From: Canibacter zhoujuaniae
GTDB taxonomy: Bacteria > Actinomycetota > Actinomycetes > Actinomycetales > Microbacteriaceae
NCBI RefSeq assembly: GCF_011752015.1
Contig: NZ_JAAIKA010000004.1
Coordinates: 1-59,603, forward strand
Reading direction: 5' to 3'
DNA: 59,603 nt
Shown: positions 51,135 to 59,603 of the stretch, piece by piece
Layout of the letters: the number at the start of each line of letters is the position of its first letter
Numbering within the stretch: position 1 is the stretch's first letter
The notes under the pieces: generated by a model
Told to the model about the DNA's origin: nothing
The model's database searches: none
Seen by the model: the letters and a program-made list of their open reading frames with translations, nothing else
Translations under genes and position numbers: made by a program

Positions 51135-52130
51135 TTACTCGCTAATCTTTTCTGCCTTATCGAGGATCTCTGCCGGGATGGTCACACCCTGGCGTGCGGC
51201 AGCAGCTTCGTTCACAACATAGGTGTATTCGTTAGCGAACTCTACTGGGGTTTTTGCTGGGTCTTGCCCCTTGAGAATTTTCAAGGCCATCTGCCCGGTC
51301 TGGTAGCCGAGTGCGTCATAGTCAATGCCCAGGGTTGCAACAGCGCCACCCTCAACAGTGCCTGCCTCAGCACCGATTACAGGGATCTTCTTCTGCTCAG
51401 CGACGTTAACGACAGCTGCGATACCTGATACAACGAGGTTGTCTGTTGGAACGTAAATTGCATCAACGTCACCTAGGGCATCGGTTGCCTGCTGCAGATC
51501 GCTTGCTACGGCAACGGTCTGGGTAACAATCTCAAGATCAAGATCTGCAGCTGCTTTTTTGGCGGCGTCAACCTGAACCTGTGAGTTTACTTCACCGTTG
51601 GCGTAAACGATCCCGACCTTCTTAGCGTCGGGCACGATTTGCTTCAGCAGCGCAAGCTGGTCTTTGATCTCAGCTAGGTCGCTGGTGCCGGTGACGTTGT
51701 TGCCGGGGGCGCTATTGCTTTTAACCAGCTCTGCAGCCTCTGGGTCGGTGACAGCAGAAAATAGTACCGGGATGTCAGTGATGGTTTGTGCGGTAGCCTG
51801 CGCAGCTGGGGTTGCGATTGCGTAAACCAGGTCAAGATCGCTGTTCGCAAAGCTTTGTGCGATGGTTAGCGCTGTGCCCTGCTCGCCGTTCGCGTTTTGC
51901 TCTGTCCAATCAACATCAACACCTGCATCTTCAAATGCGCGCTTGAAGCCAGCGTTTGCAGCGTCTAGAGCTGGGTGCTGCACAAGCTGGTTGATACCAA
52001 TCTTGTAGCTGTCAGCAGCGGTGTCGCTTGCGCCGTTAGTTTCGCTAGTGCCGTTCGCGCAGGCTGCTGTCGCAACTGCGGCGGCTGTGACCGCGACCAG
52101 GGCGGCCGCGCGCATGAAGGTTTTACGCAT
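51135..52130 (-). CDS. ABC importer substrate-binding lipoprotein (TrpX-like, PF04392 type)
   Basis: A 331-residue periplasmic-type binding protein of the ABC_sub_bind family. A lipoprotein signal (FMRAAALVAVTAAAVATAAC) ends with the lipid-bearing Cys. The mature part shows YKIGINQLVQHPALDAANAGF, LVYAIATPAAQA, IPVLFSAVTDPEAA, DAIYVPTDNLV and IPVIGAEAGTVEGGAVATLG, which are the family signatures of TrpX-type receptors for aromatic amino acids or related compounds. The start at 52130 has AGGA eight bases upstream; the in-frame ATG at 52157 overlaps the operator region. Substrate (Trp, Tyr or other) is not certain. Confidence 0.88.
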   Translation of the reverse strand: MRKTFMRAAALVAVTAAAVATAACANGTSETNGASDTAADSYKIGINQLVQHPALDAANAGFKRAFEDAGVDVDWTEQNANGEQGTALTIAQSFANSDLDLVYAIATPAAQATAQTITDIPVLFSAVTDPEAAELVKSNSAPGNNVTGTSDLAEIKDQLALLKQIVPDAKKVGIVYANGEVNSQVQVDAAKKAAADLDLEIVTQTVAVASDLQQATDALGDVDAIYVPTDNLVVSGIAAVVNVAEQKKIPVIGAEAGTVEGGAVATLGIDYDALGYQTGQMALKILKGQDPAKTPVEFANEYTYVVNEAAAARQGVTIPAEILDKAEKISE

Positions 52131-52151
52131 GGTTTGGGTCCTTTGTATATG

Positions 52152-52167
52152 AGTCACTAAAGTGACT
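52152..52167. promoter_or_regulatory. Palindromic operator candidate upstream of the TrpX-like gene
   Basis: AGTCACT-AA-AGTGACT is a perfect 7-2-7 palindrome just upstream of the ribosome site of the binding-protein gene and in the divergent gap to the GntR gene. It is in the right place for a repressor of the importer. The gap 52168-52289 otherwise has a TATACT box for the GntR gene and no gene. Confidence 0.6.
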
Positions 52168-52289
52168 ATTTAACTGACGCATTTATTCTAACTTGAACGC
52201 AGCATTAAAGGTGAGGTTATGCGCGCGTATTTGCCTCTTCCGCGGTTATACTTGTGAGTTAGTATTCAGTGACAATTACGGGAGCGAAG

Positions 52290-53045
52290 ATGGCGACAGG
52301 TTCTGAGCGGGCACGCAGCTCACTGTCTTATTTACGCCGCAAAATCACAACAGGTGAGTGGGCGGTTGGGTCCCGTATTCCAATTGAGCCCGAACTCGTT
52401 GAGCAGATGGGTGTCGGCCGCTCCACAGTGCGTGAGGCGGTGCGTTCGCTCGCCAACATGGGAATGCTTGAAACGCTGCCGGGGCGCGGCACCTTTGTGC
52501 GTTCGGCGACCCCCTCAAGCGCGCTGTTGAATGAGTTTTTGAACGCTTTTACGCTTGAAGAGATTCTGAGCTATCGCCGGGCCTTAGAGATTGAAGCGGC
52601 GCAGCAGGCGACCATTCATCGCACCGAAGAAGACATCCAGGCGATGATTGTTGCTGCTGAAGAAGAAAAAGGCTGTTCGCTCTGCCCTATTGCCACAGCA
52701 AACAGCGCGACTAATGCTTTTGAGAGTAAGTTCCATTTACTGATGTTTGATGCGGCGAAAAATCGCCTGCTTTCTGCGCTTTATGCGGGTATCAACGAGC
52801 AGCTGCGCACCCCACAGCATCGCGGCCGTCTGGTTAATATGGCCTCCGCGCAGGAGATGGAAAAGTATCACGCAAAGTTAATTGATGCGATCCAGCGACA
52901 GGATTTTATCGATGCCGTGCACGTTATGGCCGCGCATGTTGACCACGATGTTGTGATGGTTAGCGAAGAACAGCAGATTGTGCCCACGCTCGCACGCTCA
53001 GACGAACAGCAGCAGCGCATTGATGATCTTGGAATCGACGATTAG
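52290..53045 (+). CDS. GntR-family transcriptional regulator (FadR/FCD type)
   Basis: A 251-residue regulator. The winged helix contains LSYLRRKITTGEWAVGSRIP, then VGRSTVREAVRSLANMGML and GRGTFV. The FCD domain contains RRALEIEAAQQA, the FHLLMFDAA metal-ligand region and MAAHVDHDVVMVSEEQ. The start at 52290 has GGGAG five bases upstream; an in-frame GTG 21 bases earlier lies in the ribosome site. It precedes the methylmalonate-semialdehyde dehydrogenase gene by 55 bases in the same direction, so it probably regulates that gene, and may also act on the divergent ABC importer. Confidence 0.88.
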   Translation: MATGSERARSSLSYLRRKITTGEWAVGSRIPIEPELVEQMGVGRSTVREAVRSLANMGMLETLPGRGTFVRSATPSSALLNEFLNAFTLEEILSYRRALEIEAAQQATIHRTEEDIQAMIVAAEEEKGCSLCPIATANSATNAFESKFHLLMFDAAKNRLLSALYAGINEQLRTPQHRGRLVNMASAQEMEKYHAKLIDAIQRQDFIDAVHVMAAHVDHDVVMVSEEQQIVPTLARSDEQQQRIDDLGIDD

Positions 53046-53100
53046 TATCGTCGCAGACGTGACAGAGCTTGAGATTAATTAATTAAAGGAGCTATTAAAT

Positions 53101-54606
53101 ATGACCAACACCCCAGTTATTCCACACTGGATTAACGGTGAGCGCCGCGAAGGGGCAGGCGCTACCAGCCCGGTGTTTAACCCAGCCACAGGTGAAGAGA
53201 TCGCCGCAGTTTCGCTGGCTACTGAGAGCGAAATCGCAGAGGCTATTGCTACCGCGCACACCGCGTATGAGAGTTGGAGCCGGCAGTCGGTGGCCCGTCG
53301 CCAAGCTATTATTTTTAAGTTCCGCGAGCTGTTGAACGAGCGCAAGGGTGAGCTGGCTGAGATTATCACTCGCGAACACGGCAAGGTGCTGTCTGACGCT
53401 ATGGGTGAGATCCTCCGCGGGCAGGAGGTTGTCGAGCTTGCAACCGGGTTCCCGCATCTGATTAAGGGAGCTTTCAGCGAGAACGCATCAACCGGTATTG
53501 ACGTCTATTCGATTAAGCAGCCGATCGGTGTTGCAGGAATTATTAGCCCGTTTAACTTCCCTGCGATGGTGCCAATGTGGTTTTTCCCAATTGCTATTGC
53601 AGCAGGTAACGCGGTTGTTGTAAAACCATCCGAGAAGAACCCGTCAGCCTCAATCTGGCTCGCAGAACTCTGGAAAGAAGCGGGGCTGCCAGACGGTGTT
53701 TTCACAGTGCTCAACGGTGACAAGCTTGCGGTAGACGGTTTGTTGCACTCAGATCAGGTTGCTTCTATCTCGTTTGTGGGATCCACCCCGATCGCGAAAT
53801 ACATCTACGAAACTGCTGCCGCAAACGGTAAGCGAGTGCAGGCGCTGGGCGGCGCAAAGAATCACATGCTGGTGTTGCCTGATGCTGATCTGGATCTGGT
53901 TGCGGATCAGGCTATTAACGCCGGCTACGGTGCGGCGGGTGAGCGCTGCATGGCGATCTCAGTTGTTTTGGCAATTGAGAGCGTGGCTGATGAGCTCATC
54001 GAGAAGATCAAGAGCCGCATGGCAGAACTGAAGATCGGTAACGGTGCTGATGAGCAGGAACCGGATATGGGGCCGCTGATTACCGCAGAACATCGTAATA
54101 AGGTTGCGGGATACATCGATATTGCTGAGGCAGATGGCGCAGATGTTGTTGTCGATGGCCGCGGCTTTAAGGTTCCCGGCTGCGAAAACGGGTTCTTCCT
54201 CGGGCCAACACTGCTCGACCGTGTGCCGACTGACTCTCGCGCCTACACTGAAGAGATTTTCGGCCCCGTGCTTAGCGTTGTGCGCATCCAGAGCTTTGAC
54301 GAGGGTGTTGAGCTGATTAACAGCGGCGCTTTCGGTAATGGTACTGCGATTTTCACGAATGATGGTGGGGCTGCTCGTCGCTTCCAAAATGAGGTGCAGG
54401 TGGGCATGATCGGAATTAACGTGCCGATTCCGGTGCCGGTTGCTTACCACTCATTTGGCGGATGGAAAGCTTCTTTGTTCGGTGATTCCAAGGCCTACGG
54501 TGTGCACGGCTTTGATTTCTTTACTAGAGAAAAGGCTGTCACCAGTCGGTGGTTGGATCCGGCAAAGCACGGTGGTATTAACCTCGGCTTCCCGCAGAAC
54601 GACTAG
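53101..54606 (+). CDS. mmsA: CoA-acylating methylmalonate-semialdehyde dehydrogenase
   Basis: A 501-residue ALDH of the MmsA/IolA subfamily, which converts (methyl)malonate semialdehyde to propionyl- or acetyl-CoA with loss of CO2 in valine, beta-alanine, thymine or inositol breakdown. The oxyanion Asn is in SPFNFPAMVPMWF and the nucleophile is Cys283 in AGERCMAISV; the usual ALDH glutamate is replaced by Asn in LGGAKNHMLV, as expected for this CoA-dependent group. No other pathway gene is next to it apart from the GntR regulator upstream. A strong terminator follows at 54615. Confidence 0.93.
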   Translation: MTNTPVIPHWINGERREGAGATSPVFNPATGEEIAAVSLATESEIAEAIATAHTAYESWSRQSVARRQAIIFKFRELLNERKGELAEIITREHGKVLSDAMGEILRGQEVVELATGFPHLIKGAFSENASTGIDVYSIKQPIGVAGIISPFNFPAMVPMWFFPIAIAAGNAVVVKPSEKNPSASIWLAELWKEAGLPDGVFTVLNGDKLAVDGLLHSDQVASISFVGSTPIAKYIYETAAANGKRVQALGGAKNHMLVLPDADLDLVADQAINAGYGAAGERCMAISVVLAIESVADELIEKIKSRMAELKIGNGADEQEPDMGPLITAEHRNKVAGYIDIAEADGADVVVDGRGFKVPGCENGFFLGPTLLDRVPTDSRAYTEEIFGPVLSVVRIQSFDEGVELINSGAFGNGTAIFTNDGGAARRFQNEVQVGMIGINVPIPVPVAYHSFGGWKASLFGDSKAYGVHGFDFFTREKAVTSRWLDPAKHGGINLGFPQND

Positions 54607-54614
54607 TTTTTCGT

Positions 54615-54647
54615 AAGGGGAGGGGGCTAAGGCTCCCTCCCCTTTTT
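54615..54647 (+). terminator. Rho-independent terminator after mmsA
   Basis: AAGGGGAGGG pairs with CCCTCCCCTT around a ten-base loop, followed by TTTTT. Strong and canonical. Confidence 0.9.
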
Positions 54648-54670
54648 GTGCCCTAAATTCTGCGTTTTTC

Positions 54671-54681
54671 GGGGGGGGGGG
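54671..54681. repeat. Eleven-G homopolymer tract upstream of the giant surface-protein gene
   Basis: Eleven consecutive G end seven bases before a likely -35 box (TTGAGC, 54689-54694) of the surface-protein promoter and lie about 94 bp before its ATG. Such tracts change length by slippage and can switch promoters on and off. Confidence 0.7.
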
Positions 54682-54688
54682 AGTGTTT

Positions 54689-54717
54689 TTGAGCAATTAT
54701 CGATTTTATATTTATCT
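54689..54717 (+). promoter_or_regulatory. Predicted promoter of the giant surface-protein gene
   Basis: TTGAGC (54689-54694) and TTATCT (54712-54717) are spaced 17 bp. This is the best -35/-10 pair in the 168-bp gap 54607-54774, which holds no gene. The boxes are imperfect. Confidence 0.45.
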
Positions 54718-54774
54718 TTCTTGGGCGTAGGATTAATTTGCCTTACATAAATCTAAATATTGGAATTGATGATA

Positions 54775-57700
54775 ATGCCTAGAAGAAAGTCCCCTCTTTC
54801 AAGCAGCCTCCATAAAGCTTTAAGCGCTATAGCGGCTGTATTTATCGGCAGCAGTTTGGCCTTTGGCACCGTCGCCCCCGCGATGGCACAAACAGGCACT
54901 GCTGCTCTTAACGCTACTTTGACTGCGTTGAATCCAAACATTCGCTCGGGCGAGCAAGCGACATTTCAGGTTGCATGGGCCTGTAGCTCAGTCACTGTGG
55001 ACTGTGCAGGAATGACGGTTAGTGTGCCCATCGATATGCCGAGCCCTGCAGATCGACATATTGAGAAGAGCCACCCGACCTTTGTGTCAGCTTCGCCTTC
55101 GTCAGGCGGCTTCTCCGGCAACCCTGTTTACAACGCTCAGACCAGAACCATTACATGGAAGATGAGTGACACTGTGCCGGCGGGTAGATCTGGCACGATG
55201 AACTTTACTCTGCAGACTTCACGTCCTTACACTATGGACGGCGCTACAATCTCACCTGTGGTTACAGTCGACGCTGACAACGTTGCCACTCCTGCAACTG
55301 CTACTGCATCTACAACGGTGACGGGCGAAGCCTACGTTGGAACCAGTTTTACACGGTCAACTTATGCTACGCCAGCCGTTGGCTCTCCGGTTGAGTATAG
55401 GGTTGTTGCTTCTCGCACCCCCAGCAGTGGGGCAACGCAGCTTGAGAACCCAGTGAGTCCAGATAAGAACCGAATTATTACACCCGGCACAATCGGGCTT
55501 ACCGAGGTAGAAACTGTTGTAACTGTTCCTGCCGGAGTCACCAGCGTAGAAGCCTCACACGGCGGTGTGTATGATCCGGAGACTAACACAGTCACATGGC
55601 CAAAATGGAATGATAATGACGAGGGTGGCGAATACCTTGTGCGACCTGATTACACCTTGAAGGTTGTCTACCCGGAGTCCTTTATAAATCAGCAGGTAAC
55701 TCTAACTGCTAAAACAACCGCAAAAGAGTTCGGAAGTGGTGAGCTTTTAACGAGCAACACACGGACTATAACACACTCGTTCACAACGCCAACTCCGCGT
55801 GGAATTTTTGCCAAGTGGAACGGGGTTAGCTCTCCAGGTGACCCTGTTAGCGGTAACAATTTGGCAGTGAGTGCGCGTGACCTTGAGTTGCGGTCGTCTT
55901 GGTCGGTTTCGGCTGGTAATACCGGAAACGTGCCGATTCACGTGCACACCGTTGACTACGTGCCGTGCGGTTTTGTGTCACCGAAAGACGGTTCAACTAA
56001 CTGTAAGAATCCAGACTCGATTATTACTGCATTCAAGCGAACCGGCGCTGGTAACTTAGCGGCTTCGATACAAGTGAGTTGGGTAACCAATCTCGGCAAC
56101 ACCGGGCAGGGTGTTATCACCTCTGATGAGCCGTTAAAGGTTGAGGGGTTGGCGTCTGGCGAAGCTGTTACAAAGTGGGAAGTTCAAGCAGACTTGGGTG
56201 TTTCTGAACAGGCTCAAGTTGAAGCGGTGGCGACCACTGCAACGACTGTTCCTGAGTTTGCGCCAGACTCAACACAGTATGCGCGGGCAGATGTGCCAAA
56301 GGGTAAGGGTGCGCCTGTTATCGTTGAAAACACTGCCACCGCAACCTTTACAGACCCAGCTACGGGCGCTGTTGTAGGGGAAACAACTGCTAACGCTTAT
56401 ATGCGTGTTGAGAACAACCCTCGGCCAAGCCTCAGTGTCGAGAAGGAAATTACCGGCACAACCAACCTGCAGCCGGGCCAGAATGTTAGATTCCAGTTAA
56501 ATATTCGTAACAGCGGCCTTGAAAAGGCTTATCCTGTCTACACAGATCTGCTACCTAAGGGTTTGACATTTACGTCACTTCGAAGTGCACGGGCGCAGCT
56601 CCCGCAAAATTTCAACAACAGGGAATTTACTACAGCCAATGTCAATGTTGAAACAGTTGATGACTGGAACGGCACCGGCCGCCAGTTGGTGCGCTTCTCA
56701 TTCCCTGAAGATATGGGATTCATCGGCGGCGGCGCCTTTTATCTGAGCTTTGATGCTTTAGTAGGGAAAGCGGCTCCTGAGGGTGTAAACACGAACACCT
56801 TCCAGGTATTCGATCGCTTTGCAACGGGAACTGGTACTGAATCAGATCCAACTATCTGCGCCAGAGGTAGGGGAATCTCTGAGCCTGATGCTGATAATAA
56901 AGCAAACCTTGGTGACCCTAACCGTGTTGGCTGTGAAGCATCTGTAAACTATACCGTTGCGCCGTCACCAGCCATCGGTGGTGTGAAGCAGGTTAAGGGT
57001 TCTCGTGATAAAGAGTTTAAAAACTCACCTGACTTCGGTTACGTAGATCTTGGTGCCCCTGCCACCTTCCGATTGAATGTGACTAACGAGGGTAATACAC
57101 CACTCAAAAACGTGATCGCTTATGACCTGCTGCCATTCGTTGGTGACACCGGTGTTGGCCCTGCTCATATGCTGCCGCGTGAATCTGAGTGGACGCCTGA
57201 TTTGACCGGTCCAGTCAAGATTGCAAGCAACGGAGTCACCGCAGAGGTGCGCTACTCTACATCAAATAACCCGTGGCGTGAGGAAGTTACCGGCACAGGT
57301 GGAGCGGCCGCTCTCCCTGCAGACTTTAACCAACAGTGGTTGACTGCAGATCAGATCACAGACTGGTCCAGTGTTAATGCAATTCGTATCCAGTTTGATA
57401 AAGATCTTGTGCTAAAACCACAAGAGACGTGGGTTGCAGAAGTTTCTATAAAGGCCCCAATCGAAGCGGAGGGCGTTGCGTGGAACTCATTCGCTGTAAC
57501 CGCGCAGCAGGCTGCGAATGATCGGTGGTTGCTCCCTGTAGAGCCTCCAAAGGTGGGTTTGCAGCTCCCGGTAGATCTGAAGTTCTCTAAGAGCCTCAAC
57601 CCGGGTTGGGTGATCGACGGGCAGGGCACAAATGCTACTACGGCGTCAAAGGGCGCTAAAGTGCGATACTCCTTAACCGTCAATAATGAGGGTCAGGGCC

Positions 57701-59603
57701 GTGCATCAGGGATTGTGGCGGTCGATAAGTTGCCAGCGGGCTTAACACTCCTACAGGAGGAAACAAAGGCCGATAACGGCACCTTTGATCCGGAGACATT
57801 CACGTGGACTCTCGCCGATCCGCTTGACCCGTTGGTGCGTCAGGGTGAGGAAGGCACATTCCCGAACACCGCGACTTTGGAACTTGTCGCAACAGTTACC
57901 GGTGAGCCTGGCCAGGAAATTTGCAATACTGCGACGATGACTTCAAGGCAAACTCCTGATCCTGTTGAAAGCAAGGCGTGCTTTACGATTGGTGCTGCTG
58001 TTACTGGCACGCTGTGGCACGACTCGGATGATGATGCTGTTATCGATGAGGGTGAGCAGCAGCGGTTTGCTGGTGTGACTGTTGAGTTGGTCAACGGCAA
58101 GGGTGAGGTTGTTGCTACTGCCGTTACAGCAGAGGACGGTAGCTACAAGTTCACTGGTGTCGAGCTTGGTGATTACACTGTGCGTGTAAACCCTGCTGGT
58201 CTGCCTGAGTCGGAGACTGAGTGGCTGAACAGTGCGAAGCAGTCTAATGAACGGAAGATCAGTGTTAAGGGTGACCTTAACGGTGTTGATTTCGGGTTCT
58301 TACAGCCTGCTTCTATTGGTGATACTGTCTGGCTTGATGAGAATAATGACGGTGTGCAGGGTGCGGGTGAGCGTCCGCTTGCTGATGTTACTGTCAAGCT
58401 TGTTGATGCTGGGGGTAAGACTGTTGCGTCTGTGAAGACGGATGCTGAGGGGAAGTACAGTTTCCCTGGCTTGCGTCCTGGTGCTTACACCGTTGAGTAT
58501 GAGACTCCTGCTGGTTATGTTCCTGCGTCTGTTGAGCAGGGTGCTGATCGTGGGGTTGATTCAAATCCGAATAAGAGCGCTGTGACTGTGGTTTCTGGTG
58601 AGACTAATAACAGTGTTGACTTCGGTTTTGTTGGCGCTGGTGTTATTGGTGATCTCGTTTTTGAAGACACTAATGGTAACGGTAAGCATGATGCTGGTGA
58701 GCCTGGTGTTGCCGGTGTTGTTGTGACGCTGTTGAACGCTGCTGGTGAGCCGGTTGATGTGAACGGTAATGTGCTGGCTGATGGGGCTGAGCCTGTTACT
58801 GCGGTTACTGGTGCTGATGGTAAGTACCGTTTTGAGCGTGTTGTGCCTGGTGATTACAAGGTGCGTGTTGCTCAGCCTGATGGTTTTGTGCAGTCGTTTG
58901 GTCCTGGTGAGGGCGAGCTGTCTTTGACTTCGGGGACTGTGAGCCTTACGCCTGCGGCGATGACTAATTTGGATCAGGATTTTGGTTTCTATCGTCCTGC
59001 TTCTATTGGTGATACTGTCTGGCTTGATGAGAATAACAACGGTGTGCAGGATGCGGGTGAGCGTCCGCTTGCTGATGTTACTGTCAAGCTTGTTGATGCT
59101 GGGGGTAAGACTGTTGCGTCTGTGAAGACGGATGCTGAGGGGAAGTACAGTTTCCCTGGCTTGCGTCCTGGTGCTTACACCGTTGAGTATGAGACTCCTG
59201 CTGGTTATGTTCCTGCGTCTGTTGAGCAGGGTGCTGATCGTGGGGTTGATTCAAATCCGAATAAGAGCGCTGTGACTGTGGTTTCTGGTGAGACTAATAA
59301 CAGTGTTGACTTCGGTTTTGTTGGCGCTGGTGTTATTGGTGATCTCGTTTTTGAAGACACTAATGGTAACGGTAAGCATGATGCTGGTGAGCCTGGTGTT
59401 GCCGGTGTTGTTGTGACGCTGTTGAACGCTGCTGGTGAGCCGGTTGATGTGAACGGTAATGTGCTGGCTGATGGGGCTGAGCCTGTTACTGCGGTTACTG
59501 GTGCTGATGGTAAGTACCGTTTTGAGCGTGTTGTGCCTGGTGATTACAAGGTGCGTGTTGCTCAGCCTGATGGTTTTGTGCAGTCGTTTGGTCCTGGTGA
59601 GGG
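54775..59603 (+). CDS. Giant secreted surface protein with DUF11-like and SdrD/Cna-B-like repeats (3' end outside window)
   Basis: At least 1609 residues, open to the window edge. A signal peptide is clear: basic MPRRKSPLSSSLHKALS, a hydrophobic stretch, and cleavage after AMA (residue 38). The first about 1070 residues are beta-rich and include several DUF11-like conserved-repeat domains, for example LRFQL-type segments near LQPGQNVRFQLNIRNSG, LGAPATFRLNVTNEGNTPL and SKGAKVRYSLTVNNEG. From about residue 1072 there are SdrD B-like domains (GTLWHDSDDDAVIDEGEQ; IGDTVWLDENNDGVQ; IGDLVFEDTNGNGKHD), the Asp/Asn-rich Ca-binding type, in tandem. A start six bases earlier (ATGATAATG) is possible. It should be anchored by sortase, but the anchor is outside the window. 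Probable role: adhesion to host or biofilm surfaces. Confidence 0.93.
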   Translation, partial: MPRRKSPLSSSLHKALSAIAAVFIGSSLAFGTVAPAMAQTGTAALNATLTALNPNIRSGEQATFQVAWACSSVTVDCAGMTVSVPIDMPSPADRHIEKSHPTFVSASPSSGGFSGNPVYNAQTRTITWKMSDTVPAGRSGTMNFTLQTSRPYTMDGATISPVVTVDADNVATPATATASTTVTGEAYVGTSFTRSTYATPAVGSPVEYRVVASRTPSSGATQLENPVSPDKNRIITPGTIGLTEVETVVTVPAGVTSVEASHGGVYDPETNTVTWPKWNDNDEGGEYLVRPDYTLKVVYPESFINQQVTLTAKTTAKEFGSGELLTSNTRTITHSFTTPTPRGIFAKWNGVSSPGDPVSGNNLAVSARDLELRSSWSVSAGNTGNVPIHVHTVDYVPCGFVSPKDGSTNCKNPDSIITAFKRTGAGNLAASIQVSWVTNLGNTGQGVITSDEPLKVEGLASGEAVTKWEVQADLGVSEQAQVEAVATTATTVPEFAPDSTQYARADVPKGKGAPVIVENTATATFTDPATGAVVGETTANAYMRVENNPRPSLSVEKEITGTTNLQPGQNVRFQLNIRNSGLEKAYPVYTDLLPKGLTFTSLRSARAQLPQNFNNREFTTANVNVETVDDWNGTGRQLVRFSFPEDMGFIGGGAFYLSFDALVGKAAPEGVNTNTFQVFDRFATGTGTESDPTICARGRGISEPDADNKANLGDPNRVGCEASVNYTVAPSPAIGGVKQVKGSRDKEFKNSPDFGYVDLGAPATFRLNVTNEGNTPLKNVIAYDLLPFVGDTGVGPAHMLPRESEWTPDLTGPVKIASNGVTAEVRYSTSNNPWREEVTGTGGAAALPADFNQQWLTADQITDWSSVNAIRIQFDKDLVLKPQETWVAEVSIKAPIEAEGVAWNSFAVTAQQAANDRWLLPVEPPKVGLQLPVDLKFSKSLNPGWVIDGQGTNATTASKGAKVRYSLTVNNEGQGRASGIVAVDKLPAGLTLLQEETKADNGTFDPETFTWTLADPLDPLVRQGEEGTFPNTATLELVATVTGEPGQEICNTATMTSRQTPDPVESKACFTIGAAVTGTLWHDSDDDAVIDEGEQQRFAGVTVELVNGKGEVVATAVTAEDGSYKFTGVELGDYTVRVNPAGLPESETEWLNSAKQSNERKISVKGDLNGVDFGFLQPASIGDTVWLDENNDGVQGAGERPLADVTVKLVDAGGKTVASVKTDAEGKYSFPGLRPGAYTVEYETPAGYVPASVEQGADRGVDSNPNKSAVTVVSGETNNSVDFGFVGAGVIGDLVFEDTNGNGKHDAGEPGVAGVVVTLLNAAGEPVDVNGNVLADGAEPVTAVTGADGKYRFERVVPGDYKVRVAQPDGFVQSFGPGEGELSLTSGTVSLTPAAMTNLDQDFGFYRPASIGDTVWLDENNNGVQDAGERPLADVTVKLVDAGGKTVASVKTDAEGKYSFPGLRPGAYTVEYETPAGYVPASVEQGADRGVDSNPNKSAVTVVSGETNNSVDFGFVGAGVIGDLVFEDTNGNGKHDAGEPGVAGVVVTLLNAAGEPVDVNGNVLADGAEPVTAVTGADGKYRFERVVPGDYKVRVAQPDGFVQSFGPGE
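58306..58995 (+). repeat. 690-bp coding repeat, copy 1 (two SdrD B-like domains)
   Basis: This 690-bp unit (230 codons) encodes an IGDTVWLDENN domain and an IGDLVFEDTNGN domain. It is repeated in tandem from 58996 on, with only a few base differences (NNDGVQGAG versus NNNGVQDAG) in the overlap that can be seen. Confidence 0.9.
58996..59603 (+). repeat. 690-bp coding repeat, copy 2 (truncated by the window edge)
   Basis: The first 608 bases of a second unit, nearly identical to 58306-58913. The window ends inside it, which suggests an assembly break in a longer tandem array. Confidence 0.9.

Noticed and set aside
58306-59603. CRISPR or satellite interpretation of the long tandem repeats
   Set aside because: The units are multiples of three, fully coding and contain surface-protein domains.

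Overview
The window looks like a chromosomal stretch from a Gram-positive actinobacterium, most likely Microbacteriaceae-like and host-associated. The organism name is an inference; nothing was searched. The main evidence is the block ppiA / rhomboid / pabA(trpG) / sortase E / crgA / pknB / pknA / pbpA / rodA / pstP / fhaB / fhaA (about 5.4-18.4 kb), which has the gene order of the actinobacterial origin-proximal cell-wall and cell-division locus. A perfect 16-bp ParB-type parS palindrome at 1784-1799, NucS, the EfeUOB iron system, frequent GTG/TTG starts and several genes with no Shine-Dalgarno but a -10-like box 6-7 nt before the start codon (leaderless transcripts) fit this.

Layout. 1-0.36 kb: 3' end of a sortase-anchored pilin-like surface protein. 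0.47-5.4 kb: MFS exporter, FMN reductase, succinate-semialdehyde-type dehydrogenase, Nudix hydrolase, small membrane protein. 5.7-18.4 kb: the cell-wall/division/Ser-Thr-kinase block. 18.5-21.6 kb: GntR regulator divergent from a nitrilase-family amidase and an APC permease. 21.6-30.5 kb: P-loop protein, tRNA-Leu(CAG), second ALDH, YggS, cytidylyltransferase, SCO4848-like, SseB, NucS, MATE exporter, M13 peptidase. 30.6-39.0 kb: an AT-richer ribosomal-peptide (TOMM) cluster. 39.1-39.8 kb: IS481-type remnant inserted at the 3' end of tRNA-Tyr. 39.9-45.6 kb: two YbjN proteins, TrhO, EfeB-EfeO-EfeU with a DtxR-like box. 45.6-54.6 kb: a PutA-like protein lacking the catalytic residues, a TrpXYZ-like ABC importer, a GntR regulator and MmsA. 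54.8 kb-end: 5' part of a giant surface protein with DUF11-like and SdrD/Cna-B-like domains, running off the window inside a 690-bp repeat.

The most interesting system is the 30.6-39.0 kb cluster. It is transcribed on the minus strand from a 38-residue precursor (38838-38954) whose sequence, a short leader ending VAPGG followed by WCCCCCCWCWINIFNF, is strikingly like streptolysin S precursors up to the cleavage point but carries a Trp/Phe/Ile-rich core without any Ser or Thr. It is followed by an ABC exporter, a YcaO cyclodehydratase ending in PLPYP, an E1-like partner, a SagB-type dehydrogenase and a CPBP (SagE-like) protease. Three further proteins are not part of the standard set: a four-helix membrane protein, a degenerate nitroreductase-fold protein and a degenerate amidohydrolase. 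This predicts a thiazole-only, aromatic streptolysin-S-like peptide.

Other connections: the LAMTG sorting motif in the first gene matches what class E sortases prefer, and a class E sortase is encoded at 8.0-8.8 kb. An 11-G tract lies just upstream of the likely promoter of the giant surface protein and may be a phase-variation switch.
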